NCBI GenBank assembly: GCA_030035585.1
Contig: CM057473.1
Span: 9,288,501 to 9,352,500, forward strand
DNA: 64,000 nucleotides
Direction: 5' to 3'
Source of the DNA: Dugong dugon
Taxonomy: Eukaryota > Chordata > Mammalia > Sirenia > Dugongidae
The notes under the pieces are model-generated. The model was not told the DNA's origin. It made no database searches and saw only the letters and a list, made by a program, of their open reading frames with translations. Made by a program: the position numbers and the translations under genes. Below are positions 44,974-55,975 of this stretch, one piece after another. Numbering within the stretch: position 1 is the stretch's first letter; each line of letters opens with the position of its first letter.

Positions 44974-45351
44974 CCCACAACCAGTCTGCTGATCTGTCAT
45001 ACTTATGGTGGCTTGCATATTGCTATGATGCTGGAAGCTATGCCACCAGTATTTCAAACAACAGCAGTGTCAGCCATGGTGAACAGGTTTCAGCAGAGCT
45101 TCCAGACTAAGATAAGCTAAGAAGAAAGATCTGGTGATCTACTTCTAAAAATTAACCTATGAAAACCTTGTGGATCACAACAGAATACTGTCCTATATAG
45201 TGCTGGAAAATGAGCCTCCAAGTGGCCACAACAATGAACTTGAGTATCCCAAAGATCGCGAAGATGGTGGAGACCCAGGCAAAGCTTTGGTCTGTTGTAC
45301 ATGAAGCCACCATGAATAGGAGTCAACTCAAAGACAACTAACAACAACAAC
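44974..45351 (+). mobile_element. Short internally deleted RTE derivative with 11-bp TSD
   Basis: RTE 5' UTR (tctgtcatacttatggtggc, ggaagctatgccaccagtat, ccagactaagataagctaag) is fused directly to the RTE 3' end (ggagacccaggcaaagcttt, gagtcaactcaaagacaact). No endonuclease or reverse transcriptase sequence is left. Flanked by the perfect repeat agataataaca at 44963-44973 and 45352-45362, so this 378-base deletion form itself retrotransposed. It has no tRNA head. Confidence 0.88.
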
Positions 45352-45517
45352 AGATAATAACATAGGCCATAGGAAATTCAGTGCTTCTATGATAGAAAAA
45401 TCAATTAATTGCTTTCAATCATGCTGTCAGTGTGATGAGTTCTGAAGGAAGATCACTTCGAAGTTGTTATTAGCAAAATTAAGCAAAATGTACTTTTAGA
45501 AGACTAGTGCTTAGAAG

Positions 45518-45669
45518 GAGACCTGGTGGCGTAGTGCTTAAGAGCTCAGCTGCTAACCAAAAGGTCAGCAGTTTGAATCCACCAGCCTGTTCTTGGAAAC
45601 CCTATGGGGCAGTTCTACTCTGTCCTATAGGGTCACTATGAGTTAGAATCAACAGCACACAACAACAAC
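45518..45669 (+). mobile_element. AfroSINE with 12-bp TSD (intact version of the cut copy)
   Basis: Head gagacctggtggcgtagtgc to tail gaatcaacagcacacaacaa. Flanked by agtgcttagaag (45506-45517) and agtgctaggaag (45670-45681). Lies partly inside the right arm of the inverted repeat. Confidence 0.93.
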
Positions 45670-46190
45670 AGTGCTAGGAAGTTCATCATCGAGTCAGCTA
45701 GATTCTTTTGTTTTTGCAAGGAATAGATGTTGCATTTTTAACACTACCGAAGCTATATTATAAATAGAGGAATTTAACACTATTAACTATGGAAAGAGTT
45801 TTACTGGAGCCAAATGAGAGTTATTCCGAGATAGAGAGAAAGAGTTCTGAAATCAACAAGATGCGTTACCATAAGATTTGGAGAGGTATCTTGCCTCGGG
45901 AAGAGATCACAAGCCTAGATTTGGACATATCAAGTTTGGGGTATCTGTTAGGTATACACGTAGGGGTGGCAAGTAGGCATTTTGACATATAGATCCAGAG
46001 CAAAGAAAATAATGACGGCCGATGGATATACATTATAGATTTGTTGGCAAATATGTGATAGTCAAATTTATGTAAGAGAATGAGACCACATACAGATAGA
46101 GTTTAAATGAAGAAGAAAGAAAAATCAAAGAGGATACACAGCATTGAATAATTGTGCAAGAGGAAGACAAGTTGGTTCAAGAAACCCGGA
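45549..46190. repeat. Right arm of ~640-bp inverted repeat
   Basis: Mirror of 41451-42091, separated by about 3.46 kb. Here the SINE at its inner edge is complete and has its target duplication, so this arm sits in its original context. Confidence 0.97.
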
Positions 46191-46257
46191 AAAAAATGAA
46201 AGACTGGTTAGAAAGAAAGAGAAAAGCTATCTTTTTAATTGACAAGTAAGCCAAAAC

Positions 46258-46432
46258 TAAAAACCAAAAAACCAAATCCATTGATGTCGAGTTGATTACG
46301 ACTCATAGTGACCCTATAGGCCAGCGTAGAACTGCTCCATAGGGTCTCCAAGGAGCAGCTGGTGGATTCGAACTGCTGACTTTTTGGTTAGTAGCCTGAG
46401 CTCTTAACCACTGTGCTACCAGGGCTCCGAGG
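46258..46432 (-). mobile_element. AfroSINE with 8-bp TSD
   Basis: Reverse short-core copy: accaaatccattgatgtcga tail, ctaccagggctccgagg head end. Flanked by aagccaaa at 46248-46255 and 46433-46440. Confidence 0.93.
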
Positions 46433-46440
46433 AAGCCAAA

Positions 46441-46980
46441 GGATAACAATATTTCAAGAAAAGGGAAGAGACAAAGTAAAAGATCCAAGTTGGGTCTAAA
46501 AAGTGCCCAGTGGATTCCTGACATGGAGCTAACTGGTACACTTAGTGAGAGGAGCTGTAGAGGAAATACACTGGCATAAACTAGAGGATGAGGAGTGGAT
46601 GGGTAGTGAAGAAGTGGTGGCAAGGAGTATAGAAAAAAAAATGTTTCAAATATGTCAGAGTAAAAGGAATAAGAAAAAGAGAGGAAGGTAGTTTAAGGAA
46701 GGAAGTTGGATCAAGGGATGAAATGTTAAGGTGCAGGATGCTGGATGTTTAAAGGCTGGTGGAAAGCAAGCCAATGGGAAAGAGAAAAGAAATGACTATC
46801 GTTATAATGACATGTTATAATGACCGTGTGAAAATGAGAGAGGGTGAGATCTGAAGAAAGGGAGAAGGACCTTGGAGATGCCAAAGGGTACAATGTCCCC
46901 TTTATGACCAGAGAGAAGGAAGAATGGATGACTACAGATACAGACATTGTTGTAGGGTGAGAAGTTCAAGCATCTTTAAT
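46441..46980 (-). mobile_element. L2 LINE, ORF region remnant
   Basis: Purine-rich antisense L2 sequence upstream of the segment seen at 19629: gtgaagaagtggtggcaagg, ggaaggaagttggatcaagg, and ggctggtggaaagcaagcca blocks fit by eye. No open frame. Confidence 0.55.
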
Positions 46981-47052
46981 CTGATGGCTTCCATTTTCTC
47001 TGTAAAGTAGGAGGGAAGCAATCTCTCAAGAAGAAGTAGTAGTAGGGAGAAG

Positions 47053-47207
47053 CAGTAATGCTTCTCAAAGAGCTGCTCACTGATACAACAGAATCAGTTG
47101 GACAATAAATATTGGGGCTCTGCCTAATGTAGCAAAATATCAGACATCTGCATTTTGATAAGCTATTCCAAGTGATATTTAAACACATTGAAGTTTGCCA
47201 ACCACTG
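47053..47207 (+). mobile_element. MER5-like hAT-Charlie MITE
   Basis: Ends cagtaatgcttctcaaag and gaagtttgccaaccactg form hAT-type terminal inverted repeats. The middle has gaatcagttggac, ggggctctgcc and ctgcattttgataagct, as in MER5A. Confidence 0.75.
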
Positions 47208-47952
47208 ATACAGGAAAAGAAAATGCTTAAGATTCATTTTTTTCAGAGCTTGTCTAATTCTCCTTAGAAAACAGTCTAAGGACAATGCTTTGAACTCAAG
47301 TCACTCCTCTCTCCTTTGTTCCTTATTAGTAAGGATCTTTGTTTCTCTCCAGACTGTGACATTTGCTTTGCCAGAAGCGGTCAGCCCTCACTTGTTCCTC
47401 AGCCAGTCCCTGAGGGCTGCATGTCCCAGAGTGAGCTAGTAATTGACCGTGCTAACTTTCTCCACCCGGGCGTTCCCTTCCTGAGCTTCACCATGATTGA
47501 CTACTAAAAGAGAGAAAAAACATTCTTTCCTTTTCCTGTTTTAGTTTCTTTCTGGTTCATCATTATCATTCCCGTTTTGATTGGTTAAGTAGGGATGGTT
47601 TTACTCGGCAACAGTGCCAGCAATAAAACATCTTGTTAACTGTCTTCGACTCTGGATATACATTTTTTTTGCTTTCAGAATTCACTCTTTTGTGGCTATT
47701 TCTTAAACTTTTACAAAAAAAAAAAAAAAAAAAACATGCATTAAGAACCGATATATCTGAAACATCGCCATATAACCCAACCCATTGAATCATTAATTAT
47801 TAGTCAGCCATCCTCATAAGGCTGTTTTCAGCATGTAAGTACCAGTGGGCTCAAAAGAATCCTCCCAATGAACAAGGAAGTCCTGTCCTAAATTCTCACG
47901 GTCAAATTGATAACACTTCAGTACTTTCTTGGCTATATATATGACTAAAGGC
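47208..47952. other. Unassigned sequence
   Basis: Contains a poly-A run (47713-47733). A 63-codon frame at 47316-47507 has no domain. Confidence 0.45.
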
Positions 47953-47968
47953 TCCATATAGCCATCTA

Positions 47969-48131
47969 AACCAAAAACCAAACCCATTGCCGCCAAGTCC
48001 ATTCCAACTCACAGCAACCCTATAGGACAGAGTAGAACTGCCCCATAGGGTTTCCAAGGAGCCCCTGGTGGATTCAAACTGCGGACCTTTTGGTGAGTAG
48101 CCAAACTTTTAACCATTACACCACCAGGGTT
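47969..48131 (-). mobile_element. AfroSINE with perfect 16-bp TSD
   Basis: Reverse short-core copy close to consensus (aaacccattgccgccaagtc to acaccaccagggtt). Flanked by tccatatagccatcta at 47953-47968 and 48132-48147 without a mismatch, suggesting a comparatively young insertion. Confidence 0.96.
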
Positions 48132-48147
48132 TCCATATAGCCATCTA

Positions 48148-49541
48148 TTAAGGATGGTTAAATTCTGGTCGCTGTAACTAAAATGAACAGATTACTGGGT
48201 ATCACTAAACAAAAATCGCTGGAATGACTCCAGTTTTAGACCATTTGCTGTCAGTGGATCCTCAATGATGCCTTGAGTTGATTACAGTTTTCATTTATTA
48301 CAGTTTTTGCTTTTGCTGTATAAATAAACAGAGTGAGTTTATTTTCAATAGCATTGATTTTGTGTGCTGTGAATTATTTGGTCAACCCTACAACCTATGG
48401 TGTGTAATACTATACATTGCATCTACATAATTTTGACATACAATTTTTAAAAATGTATGCTTTAAACCACGTACACATTGTGGATCAAAACTGAATCGCC
48501 CTTGCCCCTGCTGTTAAAAGCAATACACAATTAATGTCCCTTAAATCTCTGATATGAGGATACTCTGTCAGTGATGAACTATCTATGAATATGCATTATT
48601 TAAACAACTCGAAGTACATTATAAAGGAATGTATTAAAAGTATTTTAAAGTTTACAAGGCACTGTTTCAAAATGAAAAGTTAGCTATTTAAAAGTGTGTT
48701 TTCTCATATAGAAAATCATAAATTATTCACATGTCTTGCTAGCAAATGGTATAGTGCTACTCTTTTAAAAAGTTTCCCTCTACTTTTTGGTTATCACTTA
48801 TTCTTTTTCCAAAAGGAAGTAAAAGTAGGATGGCTATGGGTTTTGTTTTTGTTTTTTTTCCTGAGGATTTTTGCTTGTTTTTTACCCCACAGAGGACTGA
48901 AAGGGCTGGATTAGACCACAATATTTGTGTTCAAACTCTCTGAGGATAGCCAAGGCTTACATACTTACCTAAAATACTGGCAGGTGAGGTAGCGGCCAGA
49001 CTCTATTGGGCTCCCATCAGTCAGCACCAACAGCTTGCTCACTCAAATGGGAACATCCTAATGTGTATGTCTTCACCTGCCCCACACTTCTAGAATCCCA
49101 TACTGTTTTTCCAGTTCCTCATTTGTTTTTGACTTCCGCTTATGATCCCAGAAGCTAGAAGGAGTATAGAGCTGTGAGTGGGCTGGCTGAGATGCCTCAG
49201 CAAGGGATGTTCACAACCTGAGAAGGGGAGGAGGGAGAAAGGTAAGGGGTTTTATGTGCCCGTTTTCATTTACATATCTACCCTACTCTTTTCTAGGGGC
49301 AGAGGAGTCCAGGTTCCTAGGTGTAAAGATAGGGAACTCTCTGACCATCCACCCCGGAACGAGTGGCACAGGTACTGAGGGGCACTGACTCAGGAGAAGA
49401 GAGTCTTGGCAGAATCTTCTTGAATCCCAGGGTGCTTGACAGAAACCAGTTGTTTGGTCACAAAACCTGTGCAATTTTCATCTACCCTTCATTTTACATG
49501 GTTCAATGAAGGCAGTGCCTGATCAAACTGTAAATTAAAAA
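48148..49541. other. Unassigned sequence
   Basis: 1.4 kb; 48900-49480 is somewhat GC-richer. No repeat family, coding region or RNA gene recognised. Confidence 0.45.

Positions 49542-49587
<46 letters not shown>
49542..49587. repeat. (TG)22 microsatellite
   Basis: Uninterrupted TG from 49543 to 49586. Confidence 0.98.
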
Positions 49588-50758
49588 ACGTGGAGAGGGA
49601 GAGATTCTGAATGAGAAATTCCTGTATAAGAAACAAGTTTATCATTTTAATTTTAGGGCATTAACTCATGAGGTATTAAGCTAGGGTGTACGATCTCTAA
49701 TCAAACTATGGAAGTTAAAGTAGACCCCAGTTGGCTAGTAAATATAATGAAATAAATAAAAAAGAGCTTGGGTAGGTTAAGAAACCCACCTCAAAGAAAT
49801 CTGCACACTGTGTTAAAAAAAAAAGTATCTAATCTCATGGATTAGATGCCAGGAAATGAAGTTAAAAGATACTCAAGGGTGGTACAGCATTCAGTCAAAA
49901 TATGGTGAAATACAGTTCTCCAATAGCAATTAATATTTTCTGTAATATTTACTTTTACCAAATGAAAACAATAATTTTTTATGATGTAAGAGTATTTGAC
50001 TAAATATATATACATATATATTGCTTTTGAATGTATAATAGTGTTCCTAGATGGGTTTTAGTGATTTTTAAGTAATTCGCTTGCATGTTAATTTATATAC
50101 ACCAACATACATGCCTACACACACAGACATCCATGTATTCATCTGTATAAAATGTGTAGTAACTATTCTTTGCTAAAAGGCATCTGGTGGATACAATATT
50201 TTTATAACAATAGCACTTTGAAGCTGTAATTTTAGTCGTCTAGATTTCACAAAAGCAGAACTATGGCTTGCTTTAAATAGGAAAAAAGAAAAAAAATCAG
50301 TCAATAGAATGTTCTCATTATGGAAGAATAAATGAATCCAAATACATTGAACAGGTGGGAGTTGCTCTTAGTATAACTGAATTAGCTACAGCTGCTTTCT
50401 GTAGAATAAACCCATATGCTCAGTAAAAAGGGAGATTAGTTTTTATCATATGGTCACGTTGAGTAATAATATTTAAGGGGCCATGTTAATGCAATCTAAC
50501 TCCATTTGTATCTGGTGCACTAAAAATTCAACACAGGAGGAAAAAAAACCCACCATATGTGAAGAGAATTATGTGCCTGACCTCCCAGAGCTATTCAAGG
50601 GACTTCCTTTTTATGGAACATTGACACCTTCTATAAATTCTGATATTTCTTCTAATTGCCTCATACCTTATTCATAGCTGTATCTGGGGAACTGGTCAGT
50701 ACCTAATAACTGACTTAAACGTGGTTCAGTTTCAGTAAAAAGACTGGAGATTTGCCTT

Positions 50759-50760
<2 letters not shown>
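49588..50760. other. Unassigned AT-rich sequence
   Basis: Nothing recognised besides AT-rich patches such as 50005-50022. Confidence 0.45.

Positions 50761-50790
<30 letters not shown>
50761..50790. repeat. (TG)15 microsatellite
   Basis: Fifteen perfect TG units. Confidence 0.98.
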
Positions 50791-50792
<2 letters not shown>

Positions 50793-51388
50793 CTAGCAAC
50801 TTCAGCATAAACTCATGGTATTCACAGTGACAATGCATGTATTTGTTTCCGGACTGTGACTTCACTGCTTTTCTCCATTGTCTTCCAAATATTCATAATT
50901 ATTTCAACTCTTTGTCATGTTTAATCACGAGATGTTTTAGTCACATTAGTATTTGCAGACTTGCGATTTGATAATAAATACATTAGCTGTTACACAGGAA
51001 GAGGCTAAATATATTTAGTGAAAACAATTTTTGGTTATCCTTGCATAATATGAGATTAATTAACTGTGAGATTAAAATTATCTGGTTTAATATTAGATGG
51101 TTTGAATCACCTCAAAAGAGAAAACATACTTTTGAAGCTTACAAGGATATTTAAAAAGAGATTTTCATTGAGTCCATGCAACTCCAATTTTGTCAAAAAT
51201 CTAGGTAGAGCAGGGGATGATAAATTCTTCTGAACAGTGAAGCCAAGTAAGTTATCTATGTAAAATAATGTTATGCTGAAAATCAAATGAATAATAACGA
51301 AGGGTAAGTGTGAATGAACATCATATTTTATATATGTGTGTGTGTGTATATATATATATGTATATAATGTCTTCCTCTCCATTTAATG
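50791..51388. other. Unassigned sequence with GT/AT microsatellite
   Basis: A compound (TG)n(TA)n tract lies at 51335-51366. The rest is unrecognised. Confidence 0.5.
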
Positions 51389-52110
51389 AAGGTCAAAGAC
51401 CACAGCCTTCAGTATGGATTACACCTCAACATAAAGAAAACAAAAATCTTCACAACTGGACCAATAAGCAACATCACGATAAATGGAGAAAAGATTGAAG
51501 TTGTCAAGAATTTCATTTTACTTGGATCCACAATCAACACCCACGCAAGCAGCAGTCAAAAAATCAGCTGACACATTGCAATGGGCAAATCTGTTGCAAA
51601 AGAGCTTTTTAAAGTATTAAAAATTGAAGATGTCACTTTAAGGACTAAAGCGTGCCTGACCCAAGTCGTGATGTTTTTAATTGCCTCATATGCATGTGAA
51701 AGCTGGACAATGAATAAGGAAGACTGAAGAAGAACTGATGCCTTTGAATTGTGATGTTGGTGAAGAATATTGAATATACTATGGACTGGCAAAAGAATGA
51801 ACAAATCTGTCTTGGAAGAAGTACAGCCAGAATGCTCCTTAGAAGCAAGGATGGTGATACTACATCTCACATACTTTGGACATGTTGTCAGAAAGGATCA
51901 GTCCTTGAAGAAGGACATCATGCTTGGTAAAGTAGAGGGTCAGCGAAAAAGAAGAAGACCCTCAACAAGATGGACTGACACAGTGGCTGCAACAATAGGC
52001 TCAAGCAAAACAACGATTGTGAGGATGGAGCAGGACTGGGCAGTGTTACATTCTGTTGTACACAGGGTCGCTGTGAGTCAGAACCAACTTGACGACACCT
52101 AACAACAACA
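51389..52110 (+). mobile_element. RTE LINE, 5' truncated
   Basis: Starts downstream of the YADD motif of ORF2 (caaagaccacagccttcagt) and runs to the 3' end (gacgacacctaacaacaaca). Reading frames at 51386-51571 and 51770-52102 encode RT C-terminal sequence (YFGHVVRKDQSLKKDIML, GKVEGQRKRRRPSTRWTDTV) but are separated by stops. Directly followed by an opposed SINE. Confidence 0.93.
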
Positions 52111-52255
52111 AAGAATTGCCCCATAGGATTTCCAAGGCTGTAAATTTTTACAGAAGCAGACTGCCACATCTTTCTCCTACGGAGCAACTGGTGGGTTCAA
52201 ACCACTGACCTTTCAGTTAACATCCAAGTACTTTAACCATTGCGCCACCAGGGCA
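52111..52255 (-). mobile_element. AfroSINE (long-core form), tail missing
   Basis: Reverse copy beginning inside the core (gaattgccccataggatttc) and ending gcgccaccagggcacc. It has no RTE-like tail of its own and joins the RTE tail directly. Confidence 0.88.
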
Positions 52256-52262
52256 CCATTTA

Positions 52263-53128
52263 GTACGGTATAGCTGTTACAATCAATGAACTAACACTCA
52301 CACAATATTATTAATTAAAATCCATACTTTCTTCAGATTTCCTTAGTTTTAACCTCATGTCCTTTTTCTGTTCTAGGATCCTATCCAGGACACCACATGA
52401 CATTCAGTCATCAGGTCTCCTTCGGCTCCTCTTGGCTGTGACAGTTTGGTATCAGGTATTTTAAAGAAACTGATCACATACTCACGTTGAGATACAAATG
52501 TGCACATTTTAAGCAATGTTCAAGCCAAGTCAATGCTACACTGTAGCTGTGAATTTTTCCTGTCAACAAAGACTACATTCAATTAAAAAACAAAATCTGA
52601 TTTTACTAACACACAATGCATTTTAAGTTCTGTTGGCCATTCTCTGACATGTGGGAGAAACTTGTAACATACTTGTCATTCAGATAGAATAACTGACAGC
52701 TAAACCAAGTGCCTTGGGCAGTGATTTAAAGCAAAGATAATGATCCTGGGGGCTTTGAAAACCACCCAGAAAGCTTTATGAAGCCTTACTTAATCTGCTG
52801 CATTAATGAAACTCTCCAGTGTGTGTTTGCTGCTACCCTTGGGCAGTTCTAGAGAGTATTTTAAGTCATCCACAAAACCTACAATTGAAACTGGCTAGGG
52901 AATGCAACTAACAGAAGCAACTGCCCTTAGCAAGGCTAACACTTAATGCAAGTTTAAACATTTTTTTCTTTTTAAAGATTAAGAGTGCTTGACATCATTA
53001 GCCACTGACCAACAGTGTTGTTTTCTCATTAAGTGACAAAAGAGAAAGTTCCTTTCAAGCAGGATTTTGTTTTCTCCCCCACACTCCTCCCAGATCTATT
53101 CAGCTTCTTCATTTAAAAATAAAAAAAA
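52263..53128. other. Unassigned, possibly old L1-related at its start
   Basis: 52335-52450 (ttctgttctaggatcctatc, cattcagtcatcaggtctcc, ctgtgacagtttggtatcag) resembles a segment common in old L1 3' regions. The remainder is unrecognised. Confidence 0.4.
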
Positions 53129-53277
53129 ACGTTGCTATTGAGTTGATTCTGACTCATAGCAACCCTAAAGGACAAAGTAGAACTGCCCCATGGAGTTTCC
53201 AAGGAGCGGCTGGTGGATTCAAACTGCCGACCTTTTGGTTAACAGCCAAGCTCTTAACCACTGCGCCAATAGGGCTC
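53129..53277 (-). mobile_element. AfroSINE
   Basis: Reverse short-core copy: cgttgctattgagttgattc tail, gcgccaatagggctcc head end; preceded by an A-rich tract. Confidence 0.92.
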
Positions 53278-53591
53278 CATCAGAAAAGAGAAAATAAAGG
53301 ATCATTTATGAAGCTGAGGCCAGTGATCTCACGCACTTTCATCAGCTCTTCAAGGTGGTCCATTCTGATACCTTGACTATGTCTCTGAGAAATAAGTCAC
53401 ACCCTTCAGGAATTTTGCAGATTGCTGGAGAATCTATTCTGGACAAATGATAGTCCTAAAGAAAAGGTTCTACACTTCATAATAAAGATCAAACTAAAAA
53501 TTTCTTTGGTCTTCAAAAAAAAAAAAAACATAGTTCAGGAAGTGTCTGTCGGAAGAATACTGACACACCTGGGAGGTAACCCGCTCATCAT
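53278..53591. other. Unassigned sequence
   Basis: An A run at 53515-53528; nothing else recognised. Confidence 0.45.
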
Positions 53592-53992
53592 CTGTCAGTT
53601 CCTTGTACTGTGATAGCTGCATGTCGCTATAACGCTGTAAGCTGTGCAACTGGTATTTTAAATACCAACAGGCTCACCCATGATGGACAGGTTTCATTGG
53701 TGCTTCCAGACTAAGATAGAATAGGAGGAAAGGCCTGGCAATCTACTTTCAAAAATTAGACACTGAAAACCCTATGGATCACAACAGACTATTCTTCAAT
53801 ACAGTGCTGGAAGATGAGCCCCCTAGGTTGGAGGGCACTCAAAATACGCAGTGGTCACAACAATGGACTCCAACCTACCAACCATCATGAAGCTGGAGCA
53901 GGACCAGGCAGCATTTGTTGTTTGTTTGTTTCTTTTATATACAAGGTCATAACGAGTTGGAGCTGACTCAATGACAATTCACAACAGCAACA
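53592..53992 (+). mobile_element. Short internally deleted RTE derivative
   Basis: Same architecture as 44974-45351: RTE 5' UTR (ctgtcagttccttgtactgt, ccagactaagatagaatagg, gatgagccccctaggttgga) joined to the 3' end (gcaggaccaggcagcatttg, atgacaattcacaacagca). No clear target duplication. Confidence 0.78.
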
Positions 53993-54099
53993 TTAGGCAA
54001 AATTTTATGGTTTACTTCACATCTCTGGACACAAAATTCAAATATAAAGTAAAAACCATATTTATTTATTACATATTGACTTAAAAAAAAAAAAGATGC

Positions 54100-54447
54100 A
54101 AGGGGACAAGGAAGCTGGTGATAGGGAACCCAAGGCTGAGTAAGGATAGCGTTGATGTGTTGTAAGACTGTTAACCATTGTCATAGAGCAACATTTGTAG
54201 TAACTGTTAAATGAGAAACTATTTTGTTCTGTAAGCCTTCATCTTAAGTGAGAATAACAGCACAATTGGAAGAGCATAGTCAATGTCACTGAACTGTGCA
54301 TGTAGAAATTTTTGAAATGGTGTATCTTTGGCTATGTGTATTTTCACAAAAAAAAAAAAAAAAAAAAAGGTCGAGAAGTTAGAGGGTTGATATGTTGTGG
54401 GGTTGTTAACCAATGTCATAAAACAACTTGTGTACTACTGTTTCAAG
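54100..54447 (+). mobile_element. L1 3' end inserted in an A tract
   Basis: Near-identical to 42750-42970 over its shared part but with about 110 bases more at the 5' side (aaggggacaaggaagctggt). Flanked by A-run plus gatgc on both sides (54083-54099 and 54448-54463), consistent with a target duplication. Ends tactgtttcaag before the A tract. Confidence 0.82.
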
Positions 54448-54463
54448 AAAAAAAAAAAGATGC

Positions 54464-55134
54464 TCTGATCACAAAATGTCGTATGAGATTCCCTGATATT
54501 TGGACGTAAGCAAACAAATTGTGCAATGAGAACATACACATCAAATTTAGTGACCAAATATATCAATAAATACTTGGCACTATCTGAAGATTGGAAAGGT
54601 AACAACAGTCAAGGCAATCCTAAAAGGATATGGAAGATCCAGTGAGATAAGAAGAGTAAGAGATGAACACAGAATCAGCATCAGAAACCTTTGAGTTCTC
54701 CTCACGTCATTGCCCAGGTACACAGAATGCTTGCCAGGCAGGGGACATGGTTCAGCCAAGGAAGAATGTGCAGGAAAGATGATGTGCAGGGGGCTGGGAG
54801 GCAGTTCTCAGGAGCTTCTGGTATTAGAGCAGAAGAGCAGCCAGGAGCAACTAGGTGACATCAACCAAAAATTTTAGCAAAACAACTCTAATTTAAAAAT
54901 GATGATACCTTCTACGAGTTATACGTCACTTGAAGAACTATGGCTCTTACTTACGGAGTACTGAGTTTTGGTTTGTGGTAATGGAAAAATCGCATTGATT
55001 AAGCATAGTGTTGCACAGCCAATTAAAGTAATTGCTGTCAATAAGTTGTACACCGGTAAAAAGTTGAACTGGCAAAAGTTTTGCAATAGATATATTTATA
55101 ACAGCGACAAAGAAAAAAAAAAAGAGTAGCAGCT
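54464..55134. other. Unassigned sequence
   Basis: Nothing recognised. Confidence 0.45.
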
Positions 55135-55975
55135 GAGGCTGTTTACGTACAACCAAACACCTCATGATATTTGGTTCCTTGGTTTGGAGGTTTAGGGTCA
55201 TGGTTTAATGGGATATCCCAGTTAACTGGACGAATATCACATTCAGTGTTTCCGTTCTACCTCCTGGTTCATTGCATAGTTCCTGGGTTCTTAAAAGCTT
55301 GCAAGGGGCCATCCAAGGCACAACAATTGGTTTCTATTCGCCTGGAGCAACAACAGAAGAAGGAGAGTCAGGAATAGGAGGAAGACATGGGATGTGTGCC
55401 TAATTGCCTCTATGACCAACTGCCTTTTTTGTTCATGGAGGCAATTTGCCACACATTCCATAACCTCCTCCTATTCTTGACTCTCCATCGAGCTTACTTT
55501 CCCTAGGCCACATTCCATGAGCCCAGAAGAACTGAATGATGCCTGGCTACCATTACTGAACATTTTGATCAAAGATTCTGTAGAAGAATCCTGATCAAAA
55601 GGGGGAAAATGCAAAACAGAATTTAAAATCCTCTTGAACTTCAGACTTTCTGGAGCCATAGAGGCTGGGTGAACCCCTGAAACTATTGCCCTGAAGTAAT
55701 CTTTAAATCTTAAACCAAAAAATAGCCCCTGAAGTTTTCTTAAAACTAAACAATAGTTTAAAAAATGTGTGCCTTAAGCATTATGCTCTTTTAAGAACTC
55801 TCAACATGGGATAAAATTGACAACTGCAACTTGAAAGATTAGATAGGAAACTTAGGGGGCAATGGGTTTACGTTAATAGAGAGGAACGGCTCAGAAAATG
55901 AGGGTAAGGATGGTTGCATAATGCTAATATAATTAAAATAGAAAGACAGGGGCCAGGAAAGTCACATAAAGTGAA
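55135..55975 (+). mobile_element. L1-type 3' UTR, upstream part
   Basis: Landmarks I associate with the L1 3' UTR of several mammals occur in order: ggttccttggtttggaggtt, gttcttaaaagcttgcaagg, acaacaattggtttctattc, gaacattttgatcaaagatt, cagactttctggagccatag, ggtgaacccctgaaactatt, ttagataggaaacttagggg. It stops just before the region represented at 42750 and 54100. Confidence 0.65.

Noticed and set aside
41648..45992. Identical 67-codon frames on opposite strands as a duplicated gene
   Set aside because: The identity follows from the inverted repeat. The frame has no recognisable domain, and equal conservation extends well beyond it on both sides.
42750..54447. The two L1 3' ends as a segmental duplication
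   Set aside because: Each copy has its own target duplication (aaaattaccaagcaa; A-run plus gatgc), so they are separate insertions of one L1 subfamily.
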